The notes below the pieces were generated by a model. It had not been told where the DNA came from, searched no databases, and worked only from the letters and a program-made list of their open reading frames with translations. A stretch of DNA of 64,000 nt from Halogeometricum pallidum JCM 14848 (GTDB lineage Archaea > Halobacteriota > Halobacteria > Halobacteriales > Haloferacaceae), in contig NZ_AOIV01000010.1 of assembly GCF_000337095.1 (NCBI RefSeq), positions 1 to 64,000 on the forward strand, read 5' to 3'. Both the position numbers and the translations under genes were made by a program. The stretch's first letter is position 1, and each line of letters begins with the position of its first letter. Below, one piece after another: positions 44,455 to 53,602 of the stretch.

Positions 44455-45126
44455 GTGTTCGCCGTCGACCTTCACACCCACTCTCGTTTCTTCCACTGGT
44501 CGCCCGGCCGGCCGACGCGTTTCGACCCGGTCGGCCTCTCGCTGTCCACCCTCGCGGCCCGCCTGCGCGGACTGGACGCCGTCGCGGTGACGAACCACGA
44601 CTACGCCTACACCTCCCAGCGGCGGTTCCCGACGATTCCGGGCATCGAGGTGTCGACGACGATGGGTCACCTCCTCGTCGTCGGTCCCGACCCGCCGAGT
44701 CGGACGCGGGCGGGCGAGTTGACGCCGAGCGAGGTGGTCGAGGAGGCGCACGACCGCGGCTGTGCGGCCGTCGTCGCCCACCCCTACCGCAACAGCAGCC
44801 TCCGGGACACCGACGCCGACTTCGACGCCGTCGAACTGAACGGTAAGAACCCCGAGCACGTGGTGCAGACGCGCGAACTCGCGGAACGACTCGGTCTACC
44901 GCTGACCGGCGGCAGCGACGCGCACTACCCGTTCGAGGTCGGGCGGGCGTACACGCTCGTCGACGCCGACGAACTCACGCCCGCCGCCGTCGCCGACGCG
45001 ATTCGGGGCGGGGAGACGGAGGCCGTAGTGAATCTCAACCGATTCGAGGAGGAACTCGACCGGGCGTACACCCGCATCCACCACGCGAAGGGGGCGATGG
45101 ACGGCGGCGGGTTCAGCCCGCAGTAG
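44455..45126 (+). CDS. PHP domain protein
   Basis: 223 residues. The PHP metal motif DLHTHSRFFHW opens the protein, then VTNHDYAY near residue 50, AHPYRN near 110 and GGSDAHYP near 155. A histidinol-phosphatase-like phosphoesterase of unknown substrate. GTG 44455 is chosen because the family begins at FAVDLHTHS; the extension to 44377 would overlap the divergent kinase start. There is a second PHP gene in this window at 1515-2285, with little similarity outside the metal motifs. Confidence 0.8.
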   Translation: MFAVDLHTHSRFFHWSPGRPTRFDPVGLSLSTLAARLRGLDAVAVTNHDYAYTSQRRFPTIPGIEVSTTMGHLLVVGPDPPSRTRAGELTPSEVVEEAHDRGCAAVVAHPYRNSSLRDTDADFDAVELNGKNPEHVVQTRELAERLGLPLTGGSDAHYPFEVGRAYTLVDADELTPAAVADAIRGGETEAVVNLNRFEEELDRAYTRIHHAKGAMDGGGFSPQ

Positions 45127-45196
45127 GCGACGAATCCAGGCGGTGGGAGCGGCAGGCGACGCGGGCGCGAGCACAAGTGCGAACGCGAGCGAGCGC

Positions 45197-46255
45197 CTAT
45201 CGCTCGGACCGGACGCTGTCGACGACGCCCCGTAGGTAGCCGACGGTGAACCCGCGCGCTCGATGGCGCCAGTCGTCGTCGCCGACCATCTCGGGGACGT
45301 GGTCGGGGATGACGACGCCCTCGTAGCCCACCTCGCGGAGCGTCCGGACCACGTCGGGTGTGTGGAAGTTCCCCTCGTCGACGAACGTCTCGTGGAACGC
45401 CGGGACGGTTCCCGCGACGTCGCGGAAGTGGACGAACACGATCTGGTCGCGTTCGCCGAACCGCCGGAGCACCGCCTCCACGTCCTCGCCCATCTGCGAG
45501 AAGCAGCCGAGACAGAGCTTCAGCCCGTGGTTGTCGCTCGGGACGAGTTCCATCGCCCGCTCGAAGTTCTCCACGTTCCTGAACAGTCGCGGAATACCCC
45601 CGAGCGACTCCAGCACGGGCGGGTCGACCGGGTGGAGGGCGAGGCGGACGCCCGCCTCCTCGGCCACCGGGAGGACAGTTTCGAGGAACCGCTCGTAGTT
45701 CTCCCAGAACTCCGCCTCCGTGTAGGCACGGTCGAGGCCGGGAGCGAGTTCGTCCGGATTCTCTATCTCGTCGAGGTCGAACGCCGTCCCGACCGCCCCG
45801 CCGCGGAGTTCGACCGGTGCGGTCCGCATCGGGACGACCCCGCGGGGGTTCCACTGGTAGCCGAGAATCGGGACGCCGGCCGACCCGAGGTTCCGGACGA
45901 GCGTCGTAATCCGGTCGAGCGCGTCGTCGGCCCCCTCGCGGTCGAACATGACGTCTCCGTACAGCGAGTACGGGAGCGACTGGACGCCGGTGAACCGGAG
46001 TCCCTCGCCCTCGATTCTCGCCTTGACCGCTTCGAGTTCCGCCGCCGTCGGAATCGAATCGCGCCCGACGGCGATGGTGTCGGTCCCCTCCCGGTCGTTG
46101 AACTCGTCGGGTTCCTCCTCGGTGTCGGCGTGGTCGACGAAGACGTCGGTCGCGCCCAGTTGGCGGATGAACCGCAGGCGGTCGGTCGAGAGGCTTCGGG
46201 TCCGGACGCCCACGCGCACGCCCCCGTCGGCACCGTTCGTCAGTTCGTCCGTCAT
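45197..46255 (-). CDS. Mannonate dehydratase-like (UxuA/xylose-isomerase-like TIM barrel)
   Basis: 352 residues of the xylose-isomerase-like TIM-barrel superfamily closest to mannonate dehydratase. Recognisable blocks are LGYQWNPRGVVPMR (near 135), ALHPVDPPV (near 205), LCLGCFSQMGED and the metal-site VHFRDVAG, then FHETFVDEGN. Mannonate dehydratase acts in hexuronate breakdown; no other uronate genes are present, so the exact sugar acid is uncertain. ATG 46255. Convergent with the PHP gene upstream in coordinates. Confidence 0.78.
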   Translation of the reverse strand: MTDELTNGADGGVRVGVRTRSLSTDRLRFIRQLGATDVFVDHADTEEEPDEFNDREGTDTIAVGRDSIPTAAELEAVKARIEGEGLRFTGVQSLPYSLYGDVMFDREGADDALDRITTLVRNLGSAGVPILGYQWNPRGVVPMRTAPVELRGGAVGTAFDLDEIENPDELAPGLDRAYTEAEFWENYERFLETVLPVAEEAGVRLALHPVDPPVLESLGGIPRLFRNVENFERAMELVPSDNHGLKLCLGCFSQMGEDVEAVLRRFGERDQIVFVHFRDVAGTVPAFHETFVDEGNFHTPDVVRTLREVGYEGVVIPDHVPEMVGDDDWRHRARGFTVGYLRGVVDSVRSER

Positions 46256-46369
46256 GTCTCCCCGTGACGGGGGCAGTCGCAAATCACTACTGGTGCGGGC
46301 CGCCGGTCGCGGGGCGTCGGCGTCGAACTCGACGTTTTTCGCCCGAGCGCTCGACCGCCGGGGGGACCG

Positions 46370-46792
46370 CTACGGACTCCGACCGAGGCGTTCGTCCAGA
46401 ATCAGCCGCGTCTTCGTGCTCTTGACCTCGTCGAGTTCGCGCGCCTTCGTGATGAGTTCGTTCACCGCGCGCGTGTCCGCGGCGTCGACGACGAGCACCA
46501 CGTCCTCCTCGCCCGACACCTGCCAGACGAAGTCCACCTCCTCCCACTCGGCCATCAGTTCCGATATCCTCGTCGTGTCGACTTCCACTTTGACCGACAC
46601 CTCTATCATCGCCTTGATGTTGCCCGTGCGGGTGGAGATGGTGAACCGTTCGATGACGCCGTCGCTCGTCAGGCGTTCGACCCGGTTCCGGACCGTCCCT
46701 TCGGACGTTTCGACCTGTTCGGCTATCTCGGTGTAGGGGGTCCGCGCGTCCCGCCGGAGGATGTCGAGAATCTGCCGGTCCAACTCGTCCAT
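46370..46792 (-). CDS. Lrp/AsnC-family transcriptional regulator
   Basis: 140 residues. N-terminal winged helix (MDELDRQILDILRRDARTPYTEIAEQV, recognition helix SEGTVRNRVERL), then a RAM ligand-binding domain (VEVDTTRISELMAEWEEV, GEEDVVLVVDA). Dimers or octamers are usual. It is divergent from carA; the 97-base gap holds a perfect palindrome and the carA TATA box. Autoregulation and control of pyrimidine/arginine precursor synthesis are plausible. Confidence 0.92.
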   Translation of the reverse strand: MDELDRQILDILRRDARTPYTEIAEQVETSEGTVRNRVERLTSDGVIERFTISTRTGNIKAMIEVSVKVEVDTTRISELMAEWEEVDFVWQVSGEEDVVLVVDAADTRAVNELITKARELDEVKSTKTRLILDERLGRSP

Positions 46793-46823
46793 GTCTCCCC
46801 TGCCGTCCGCACGGACTTACCGA

Positions 46824-46838
46824 TTACGAAATTCGTAA
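46824..46838. promoter_or_regulatory. Perfect palindrome between lrp and carA (likely operator)
   Basis: TTACGAA-A-TTCGTAA, a 15-base perfect palindrome with a single central base. It lies 20 bases upstream of the carA TATA box and 32 bases upstream of the divergent regulator's ATG, overlapping that gene's promoter. The position suits autorepression with a possible effect on carA. The Lrp-type protein is the natural candidate to bind it (inference). Confidence 0.6.
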
Positions 46839-46855
46839 CTCAGCTTCGAAAGCAA

Positions 46856-46865
46856 CATTTATAGA
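46856..46865 (+). promoter_or_regulatory. carA TATA box
   Basis: CATTTATAGA, with TTTATA at 46858-46863, lies 27-32 bases before the carA ATG at 46890. This is the expected distance for a leaderless transcript and supports that ATG rather than the upstream in-frame codon at 46878. Confidence 0.65.
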
Positions 46866-46889
46866 CCCGGATTCCGTGTGTTTCTCGTA

Positions 46890-47954
46890 ATGTCGGACGC
46901 CTACCTGGCTCTGGAGGACGGCCGCGTCATCGAAGCGCGCGGACGTGCTTCGGGACGTACACGTGGCGAACTGGTGTTCACGACCGCGTACACGGGATAC
47001 GAAGAGAGTCTCACGGACCCCTCCTACGAGGAGCAGGTTCTCACCTTCTCGTACCCCCTCATCGGAAACTACGGCGTCCGAGAGGAGCGGTTCGAATCCG
47101 ACCGCATCCACCCGCGCGCCGCCATCGCCCGCGAGTTCACCGACGACGTCGTCGAGTGGTTCGACTCGGAGGACGTGCCCGCCATCGACCACATCGACAC
47201 CCGCGACCTCGTGACCGCCGTGCGCGAGGAGGGGGCGATGAAGTGCGGCATCGCGGTCGGCGACGACGTGACGCCCGAGGACGCGAAGGAGGAACTCGCA
47301 AACTGCAAGGGCATGAGCGAGCACACCGAAATCGGCGCGCAGGTCAGCACCGTCGACCACGAGACGTACGAGGGAGGCGGCGAGACGGACGTCGCTCTCG
47401 TCGACTGCGGCGCGAAGATGTCCATCGTCGACTCGCTGAACGAACGCGGCGCAGACGTGCACGTCCTGCCGCACGACATCGACGCCGAGACGATAGAAGC
47501 GCTCGACTCCGACGTGCTGTTCATCTCGAACGGCCCGGGCGACCCCGCGAACTTCACGCAGGCCCAGTCGCTCGTCGAGGAGTTCGTCGGCGAGATTCCG
47601 CTCGCGGGTATCTGTCTCGGCCAGCAGGTCATCGCGCGCGCCCTCGGCGGCACCACCGAGAAGATGGCCTTCGGCCACCGCGGCGTCAACCAACCCGTCC
47701 GCGACCTGAACACGGGCAAGGTCGTCATGACCACCCAGAACCACGGCTACACCGTCGGCAAACCCGGCGACCTGAACGTCACGCAGGTCAACGTCAACGA
47801 CGACACCGCCGAGGGACTGGAGAACGACGACCTGAACGTCATCACCCGCCAGTACCACCCGGAGGCCCACCCCGGCCCCAACGACTCGCTGGACTTCTTC
47901 GACGACGTCCTCGCGATGACCGAGAACGAGACGAAAGCCGTCGTCTCGGACTGA
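46890..47954 (+). CDS. carA: Carbamoyl-phosphate synthase small subunit
   Basis: 354 residues, family length. It provides glutaminase activity for carbamoyl phosphate synthesis, feeding arginine and pyrimidines. The N-terminal CPSase domain begins MSDAYLALEDGRVIEARG. The C-terminal class I amidotransferase has its nucleophile in GICLGQQ with downstream YHPEAHPGP. carB is not adjacent. The upstream TATA box and Lrp-type palindrome suggest regulation with amino-acid supply. Confidence 0.96.
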   Translation: MSDAYLALEDGRVIEARGRASGRTRGELVFTTAYTGYEESLTDPSYEEQVLTFSYPLIGNYGVREERFESDRIHPRAAIAREFTDDVVEWFDSEDVPAIDHIDTRDLVTAVREEGAMKCGIAVGDDVTPEDAKEELANCKGMSEHTEIGAQVSTVDHETYEGGGETDVALVDCGAKMSIVDSLNERGADVHVLPHDIDAETIEALDSDVLFISNGPGDPANFTQAQSLVEEFVGEIPLAGICLGQQVIARALGGTTEKMAFGHRGVNQPVRDLNTGKVVMTTQNHGYTVGKPGDLNVTQVNVNDDTAEGLENDDLNVITRQYHPEAHPGPNDSLDFFDDVLAMTENETKAVVSD

Positions 47955-48156
47955 GTAGGCGCGTCGTCTCCCCCATCTGAGACGCCGTCTACCAGGCGGC
48001 CCCGCGTTTCCATTTTCGAGGACGTCTTCGCCTCTCCTCACGGACAGTCTCTCACACCAGCGTGCAGACTCGTACACGAGACGTCGGTTTTGGTTCGTGC
48101 CACCATCCAACACATTCATGGTAAAACGTGTCGTTTGGAACAGTCGAACCACAGCC

Positions 48157-48927
48157 ATGCACGTCGAATTCGACCACCTGTCCGTTGAGAAGGAGGGGAG
48201 AATCGCCCGAATCACCCTCGACCGGACCGAACGGCTGAACGCCTTCCACTACGACGCCGTGCGCGACCTGGACGCCGTCTCCCAGTTGCTGGCCAGCGAC
48301 CAGAACCTCCGATTGGTCACCATCGAGGGTGCCGGCCGGGCGTTCTGTACCGGCATCGACCTGAAAGACCTCTCGGCCGACGAGATTGACATGAGCTACC
48401 ACCCCCCGTGGGAGCGAGCGCTGCGTCGCTTCGAGACGATGGAGCCCCTCGTCCTCTGTCTGATTCACGGCTACGCGCTGGGCGGCGGCTTGCAGCTCGC
48501 GCTGTCGTGTGACATCCGCGCCTGCACGCCCGACGCGAATCTGGGCCTCCCGGCCATCAACGAGAGTATCATCCCCGGACTCGGGACGTTCCGCCTCCCC
48601 CGGTACATCGGCCTCGGGCGGGCGAAGCGGATGGTCATCCTCGGCGAGAACGTCGACGGCGAGGAGGCCGAACGGATCGGCCTCGTCGACCACCTCGTCT
48701 CGGAGGACGGAATGCACGAGGAGTTCGAGGAACTGGTCGACCGCTACACGCGGGTCAACTCGCAGGGGGCGCGCCTCTCGAAGCAGGCGATGCTGACCTG
48801 TTTCGATCAGGACTTCGACGCCTTCCTCGAGCGCTACCTCGACCTCCAGACGGAGGCGATGACGGGCGAGGACTTCGAGGAAGCGACCAGCGCGTACGCG
48901 GAGGACCGAGAGCCAGAGTGGTCGTAG
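48157..48927 (+). CDS. Crotonase-fold protein without the usual hydratase glutamates
   Basis: 256 residues of enoyl-CoA hydratase/isomerase fold. Oxyanion-hole regions are present: GRAFCTGIDLKDL (near 65) and HGYALGGGL (104-112). Position 113 is Gln (GGGLQLA) and position 133 is Ala (LPAINE), where hydratases carry their two catalytic glutamates. A classic hydratase reaction is therefore unlikely; an isomerase, decarboxylase or thioesterase-like role, perhaps using Glu136, is possible. ATG 48157 (MHVEFDHLSV) is preferred, although 48118 is in frame. It is followed with zero gap by E1 alpha. Confidence 0.82.
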   Translation: MHVEFDHLSVEKEGRIARITLDRTERLNAFHYDAVRDLDAVSQLLASDQNLRLVTIEGAGRAFCTGIDLKDLSADEIDMSYHPPWERALRRFETMEPLVLCLIHGYALGGGLQLALSCDIRACTPDANLGLPAINESIIPGLGTFRLPRYIGLGRAKRMVILGENVDGEEAERIGLVDHLVSEDGMHEEFEELVDRYTRVNSQGARLSKQAMLTCFDQDFDAFLERYLDLQTEAMTGEDFEEATSAYAEDREPEWS

Positions 48928-50091
48928 ATGGACGGTAAGCCAACGTCGCGGCCGTCGCCGCGGACGAACGCCGCGGCGGGCGTCGAGCACCTCTCGCAGG
49001 CCGACCTGCGGGTCGAGACCCACCAGGTCGTGACCGCGGAGGGAACGGTCGACGAGGCGCGCGTCCCCGACCTGGCGGACGCGCAGTTCCGCGACCTCTA
49101 TCGGTGGCTGGTGCTCCAGCGGACGTTCGACGAACGGGCGACGAAGCTCCAGCGCCGGGGACAGTTGGGAACGTACGCCTCCGGCCGGGGACAGGAGGCG
49201 AGCATCGTCGGGAGCGCCTTCGCCCTCGCGGACGACGACTGGATCTTCCCCGCTGGGCGGGAGGCCGCGGCGCTGCTCATGCACGGCGTGTCGATGCGCG
49301 ACCTCCTGCTGTACTGGCGCGGCGTCGAGGACGCCTCGCGGATGGAGGGGGCGAACGTCTTCGGCGTCGCCATCGCCATCGGGTCGCAGATGCCGATGGT
49401 CACCGGGAAGGCGTGGGGTATGCAACTGGCCGGGGACGACGCGGTCGCCGTCGGCTACTTCGGCGACGGGGCGACGTCGACCGGGGCGTTCCACGAGGGG
49501 GTCAACTTCGCGGGCGTCCTCGAGGTGCCGGCCGTCTTCTACTGCCAGAACAACCAGTACGCCATCTCCCTCCCGTTCGCGGAGCAGACCGGCGCAGACA
49601 CGGTGGCCCAGAAGGCGCTCGCGTACGGCGTCGACGGCATTCGGGTCGACGGCAACGACGTTCTCGCCGTCTACAACGCGGTGTCGACGGCTCGGGCGCG
49701 CGCCCGCGAGGGGCGCCCCGTCCTCGTCGAGAGCGTCACCTACCGCCGCGGGGCGCACACGACCAGCGACGACCCCACGCGGTACCGAGAGGAGGAGGAA
49801 GTCGAGTCGTGGGCGGCGCGTGACCCGCTCGACCGCTACCGCACCTTCCTCGGACACCGCGACCTGCTCGACGGCGTCGACGAAGTGGCCGTCCGCGAGG
49901 AGGTCGACGCGATGTTCGACGAGGCGGTCGCGGCCGCAGACGACTACCCCCTCCGCGACGTCGACGAGATTTTCGTCCACCTCTACGAGGAACTGACGCC
50001 CGAACTGGCCCGACAGATGGAGTGGTACCGCGACTTCCTTGACGACCATCCGGAGATGGACGAGTACGTCCACCAGCGGGAGCGCGGATGA
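48928..50091 (+). CDS. 2-oxoacid dehydrogenase E1 component, alpha subunit
   Basis: 387 residues. The thiamine-diphosphate motif GDG (residues 179-181) and NN (208-209) fit the GDG-x(25-30)-NN pattern. The E1 alpha family signatures TYASGRGQEA and RRGAHTTSDDPTRYR are present. It decarboxylates a 2-oxoacid (pyruvate or branched-chain type) with the beta subunit. ATG 48928 directly follows the crotonase stop, and the stop overlaps the E1 beta ATG. No E2 or E3 gene is in the window. Confidence 0.9.
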   Translation: MDGKPTSRPSPRTNAAAGVEHLSQADLRVETHQVVTAEGTVDEARVPDLADAQFRDLYRWLVLQRTFDERATKLQRRGQLGTYASGRGQEASIVGSAFALADDDWIFPAGREAAALLMHGVSMRDLLLYWRGVEDASRMEGANVFGVAIAIGSQMPMVTGKAWGMQLAGDDAVAVGYFGDGATSTGAFHEGVNFAGVLEVPAVFYCQNNQYAISLPFAEQTGADTVAQKALAYGVDGIRVDGNDVLAVYNAVSTARARAREGRPVLVESVTYRRGAHTTSDDPTRYREEEEVESWAARDPLDRYRTFLGHRDLLDGVDEVAVREEVDAMFDEAVAAADDYPLRDVDEIFVHLYEELTPELARQMEWYRDFLDDHPEMDEYVHQRERG

Positions 50092-51062
50092 CGATGCCCC
50101 GCGAAACCATCGTTCAGGCGGTCAACGACGCGCTCCACACCGAGATGGCGGCGGACGACCGGACGCTCGTCTTCGGCGAGGACGTCGCCCGTTCGGGCGG
50201 CGTCTTCCGGGCGACCGACGGTCTGCTGGAGGCGTTCGGCGAGGAACGGGTGCGCGACACGCCGCTGTCGGAGATCGCCATCGTCGGGGCGGCCGTCGGC
50301 CTCGCGACCCACGGCTACCGCCCGGTCGTGGAGATCCAGTTCTCCGGTTTCCTCCCGCCGGCGTTCGACCAGCTCGTCTCGAACGCGAGCCGCATCCGCT
50401 GGCGAACCCGCGGACGGCTCACCGCGCCGATGGTCGTGCGGACGCCGTACGGGGCGGGCGTCCGGGCGCTCGAACACCACTCCGAGAGCCTCGAAGCGGC
50501 GTACGCCCACGTCCCGGGACTGAAGGTCGCGATCCCCTCGACGCCCGCCGACGCCAAGGGGTTGCTCACATCGGCCATCCGCGACCCCGACCCCGTCCTC
50601 TTCATGGAACCGAAGCGGGTGTACCGGTCGTTCCGCGAGGAGGTCCCCGACGGCGAACACGCCGTTCCGCTGGGCGAGGCCGCCGTTCGACGGGAGGGCG
50701 CCGACGTGACCGTCGTCTCGTGGGGAGCGATGATGCACCCGACGCTGGAAGCCGTCGACGAACTGGGCGTCGACGCCGAGGTAGTCGACCTCCGGTCGAT
50801 CTCGCCGCTCGACCGCGAGACGCTGCTCGCGTCGGTGAGGAAGACCGGCCGCTGCGTGGTGGTCCACGAGGCGGCGAAGTCGGGCGGGTTCGGCGCCGAG
50901 GTCGCCGCGACCGTGGCGGAGGACGCCCTCCTCTACCTCGAAGCGCCGATTCGGCGGGTGACCGGCTTCGACGTCCCCGTCCCACTGCTCTCGATGGAGG
51001 ATTACTACCCCCCCCAGCCGCCGCGGATCGCGGCCGCTATCGAGGAGACGGCGGAGTTCTGA
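50088..51062 (+). CDS. 2-oxoacid dehydrogenase E1 component, beta subunit
   Basis: 324 residues. Typical E1 beta regions: VFGEDVARSGGVFRATDGL, the TPLSEIAIVGAAVGLA segment and the C-terminal VTGFDVPVP...YYPPQPPRI. It forms the heterotetramer with the alpha subunit. ATG 50088 overlaps the alpha stop by four bases. The operon ends here: an 83-base gap and a convergent acetyltransferase gene follow, so lipoyl-E2 and E3 must come from elsewhere if the complex is complete. Confidence 0.92.
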   Translation: MTMPRETIVQAVNDALHTEMAADDRTLVFGEDVARSGGVFRATDGLLEAFGEERVRDTPLSEIAIVGAAVGLATHGYRPVVEIQFSGFLPPAFDQLVSNASRIRWRTRGRLTAPMVVRTPYGAGVRALEHHSESLEAAYAHVPGLKVAIPSTPADAKGLLTSAIRDPDPVLFMEPKRVYRSFREEVPDGEHAVPLGEAAVRREGADVTVVSWGAMMHPTLEAVDELGVDAEVVDLRSISPLDRETLLASVRKTGRCVVVHEAAKSGGFGAEVAATVAEDALLYLEAPIRRVTGFDVPVPLLSMEDYYPPQPPRIAAAIEETAEF

Positions 51063-51145
51063 AGCCGGACGGTCCGCCCTCCCGCGTCGACGGTCGGTCT
51101 TCCGCCGTCGGCGAACTACCGACAGCCGTCCCGACGCCCCGCCCG

Positions 51146-52072
51146 CTACTCGGGGTTCACCAGCGACTCGTCGGTCAGGTCCGCCGCCATCACGAAGTCC
51201 GGACCGTCGGCGATTTCGGTGCGCGCCTCCGCGACGTCGCTGACGTGGCGGGGCGTCTCGGGGACTAGCAGGCGGGTCGTGTCGACGCCCCGCGCCCCCG
51301 CGTCGCGGGCGACGGCGTCGAGGAGCGACCGACAGGCGGCGCGGTCGTCCCACTCGCCGACGCCGTAGATCGCCACCCGCCCGGCCGACTCCCCGTCCGT
51401 CTCGTACTCCCGCGCCCTGAACGCTATCCCGCCGGTCCCGCCGTCGTCGACGACGAACAGGCCGTCCGCGCTCGCCGCCTCCCGGAGCGTCCCGCGGGTG
51501 AGTTCCGAGAGCGCCCACGACTCGACCGGCGACATCGCCAGGCCGCGGAGGCGCGACCGGGCGTCGCTGTCGGTCCAGTAGCGCCACGCGGCCGCCGGGT
51601 CGTCGTGGACCGGGAGGTCGGGGGCGGCGCCGGCGTCCGGTTCGGGGTGGACGAACCGGAACTCGGCCGCGGGGTCGAAGCCGTTGGCGCGGGCGTGACC
51701 CAGCCCCATCACGTTCCAACTGAACACCATCCCCCGGACGACGGTCGCGCCGCGCTCGCGGGCCCACTCGAACCCCGCCCGGCTCAGTTTCGACCCGACG
51801 TTCCGGTCGCGAACCCGCGGAGCGACGCGCAGTCCCTGTCCCCACGCCTCGTCGTCGGTGAGCATGACGACCTGGCTGAGGCCGACGGCGGCGTCGCTCC
51901 CGTCGCACGCGACGAACGTCCGTCGCCGCTCGTCGTTCGCCCGAACCCACTCCTCGAACACTCGCGGGAGGTAGTCCTCGCGGCCGTGATCGCTCCAGGT
52001 GTCGCTGGTGAAGTCGGCGACCGCCGCGGCGTCGTCGAGTCGGGCCTCCCTGATCCGGACCCCGTCGGTCAC
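51146..52072 (-). CDS. GNAT-family N-acetyltransferase
   Basis: 308 residues. The first half carries a GNAT acetyl-CoA fold: VRIREARLDDAAAVADF, then motif A in LRVAPRVRDRNVGSKLSRAGFEWA. The second half is a separate alpha/beta region of haloarchaeal type. The acceptor substrate is unknown. GTG 52072 is used because MTDGVRIREARLDD is the natural start; the longer frame to 52318 adds a non-conserved Arg-rich leader. Convergent with E1 beta; followed on the same strand, upstream, by gatD. Confidence 0.82.
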   Translation of the reverse strand: MTDGVRIREARLDDAAAVADFTSDTWSDHGREDYLPRVFEEWVRANDERRRTFVACDGSDAAVGLSQVVMLTDDEAWGQGLRVAPRVRDRNVGSKLSRAGFEWARERGATVVRGMVFSWNVMGLGHARANGFDPAAEFRFVHPEPDAGAAPDLPVHDDPAAAWRYWTDSDARSRLRGLAMSPVESWALSELTRGTLREAASADGLFVVDDGGTGGIAFRAREYETDGESAGRVAIYGVGEWDDRAACRSLLDAVARDAGARGVDTTRLLVPETPRHVSDVAEARTEIADGPDFVMAADLTDESLVNPE

Positions 52073-52227
52073 CCGTCGAACCCCGTCGTCGGCTTCGGTT
52101 CGCTTGCTTCGGCGTTCACGGCCGCCGTTCGGGCCGGCGGCGGCTAAACGTTGTGCCGCAGTGGCAAGGGGAGAACGGACCGGAAAAGAGTCGACGGGAA
52201 GCGAAGAGAGTCGAAGAAATCGAAACC

Positions 52228-53481
52228 CTACTCCCAGGGGACCGACCGCTCCTGCAGTTCGCCCGCGAGGTCTCGACCCATCGCGCCGGCCGGGTCCTCG
52301 AGATTCGCCAGCGCCCACATGAGTTTCACCTTCGCGGTGCCGGGCAGGGTGTCGCCCGCCTCGACGACGCCCGCTTCGAGGAGGTCACGGCCGGTGTCGT
52401 ACACCCGGTCGCAGACGCGGCCCTCGATGCACTGCGTCGTCATCGCCACGACGGTACCCGACTCGACCAGTTCTTCGAGGACCGGGATGAACTCCGTGTG
52501 GACGTGGCCGAGACCGGTCCCCTCGACGACGAGGCCGTCGAGGTCCCGCCCGCGGAGGAACTCGGCGTAGGCGTCGACGTCCATGCCGGGCGTGAACTTC
52601 AGGAGGTCGACGTTCTCGTTCAGGTCCGGGGCGGCGGAGAAGTCGGTCTCGCCGCGGTCGGCGTGGTCGCGGCGGAACGTCACCGTCTCGGACTCGTAGT
52701 CCACCTCGCCCAGCGGTTTCGCGCCGACCGTCTCGAAGGCGTCCCGGCGGGAGGTGTGGTTCTTCCGCACGCGCGTGCCCCGGTGGAGCGCGCAGACATC
52801 GTCGGACTCGGAGGCGTGCATGCACACCATCACCTCCGCGCAGTCGGCCGTCGCGGCCTCGACGGCGCAGACGGCGTTCATCACGTTGTCCGAGGAGGGG
52901 CGGTCCGCCGAGCGCTGACTGCCCGTGAACACGACGGGGACGGGCGTGTCGAGCACGAACGACATCGCCGCCGCGGTGAACTGCATCGTGTCGGTGCCGT
53001 GCATGACGACGATTCCGTCCGTGCCGGCCGCTATCTCGTCCTCGATGGCGGACGCGAGGTCGCGCCACACCTCGGGCGTCATGTTCTCGGAGAGAATGTT
53101 GGCGACGACGCGCCCGCGGTAGTTCGCCCGACCCGCGAGGTCCGGGACGGCCCGAAGCACGTCCTCGGCGTCGAACTGCGCGGTCACCGCGCCCGTACGG
53201 TAGTCGACGGTGGAGGCGATGGTCCCGCCCGTCGAGATGAGCGAGACGGTTGGCAGGTCGTCGTCGAACGCTATCTCGGAGGTGCTCGACTCCGACTGGG
53301 CGTCCTCCACGTCGTACACGTCGGTCTCCAGTACGTCCACCTCGGCGTCCGCGCGGTCGACGCCGACGTTGTAGCCGCCGTCGAGTTTGACGACGAGATG
53401 CTCCGACGTCGACGACGGCATCAGGACGCCCTCGTTCGTGACGCCCGCGCGGTCGACGCGGACGCGGTCCCCTGGGTTCAT
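52228..53481 (-). CDS. gatD: Glu-tRNA(Gln) amidotransferase subunit D
   Basis: 417 residues. An N-terminal SH3-like domain (PGDRVRVDRAGVTNEGVLMP) precedes an asparaginase-type domain. STGGTIAS (near 85) carries the nucleophilic Thr, and MHGTDTMQFTAAAMS has the second catalytic Thr and Asp. With GatE it amidates mischarged Glu-tRNA(Gln), the archaeal route to Gln-tRNA. gatE is not adjacent, as in many archaea. ATG 53481 (MNPGDRVRVD). The window ends with a second, shorter asparaginase-like gene. Confidence 0.95.
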   Translation of the reverse strand: MNPGDRVRVDRAGVTNEGVLMPSSTSEHLVVKLDGGYNVGVDRADAEVDVLETDVYDVEDAQSESSTSEIAFDDDLPTVSLISTGGTIASTVDYRTGAVTAQFDAEDVLRAVPDLAGRANYRGRVVANILSENMTPEVWRDLASAIEDEIAAGTDGIVVMHGTDTMQFTAAAMSFVLDTPVPVVFTGSQRSADRPSSDNVMNAVCAVEAATADCAEVMVCMHASESDDVCALHRGTRVRKNHTSRRDAFETVGAKPLGEVDYESETVTFRRDHADRGETDFSAAPDLNENVDLLKFTPGMDVDAYAEFLRGRDLDGLVVEGTGLGHVHTEFIPVLEELVESGTVVAMTTQCIEGRVCDRVYDTGRDLLEAGVVEAGDTLPGTAKVKLMWALANLEDPAGAMGRDLAGELQERSVPWE

Positions 53482-53602
53482 ACCGCGAGGTACCGCCGGC
53501 CCGGACTTGAAATCTCCCTTTCGGCCCGGTCGACCCGGGTCGCTCGAGCGCCCGGCCGCGGGCGGCGCAAGAGCCATGCCCTCGGCGCGCCCACCGACGC
53601 AC

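Noticed and set aside
48052-50073. 673-codon minus-strand frame opposite the crotonase and E1 alpha genes
   Set aside because: Shadow of two recognised genes with no family motif.
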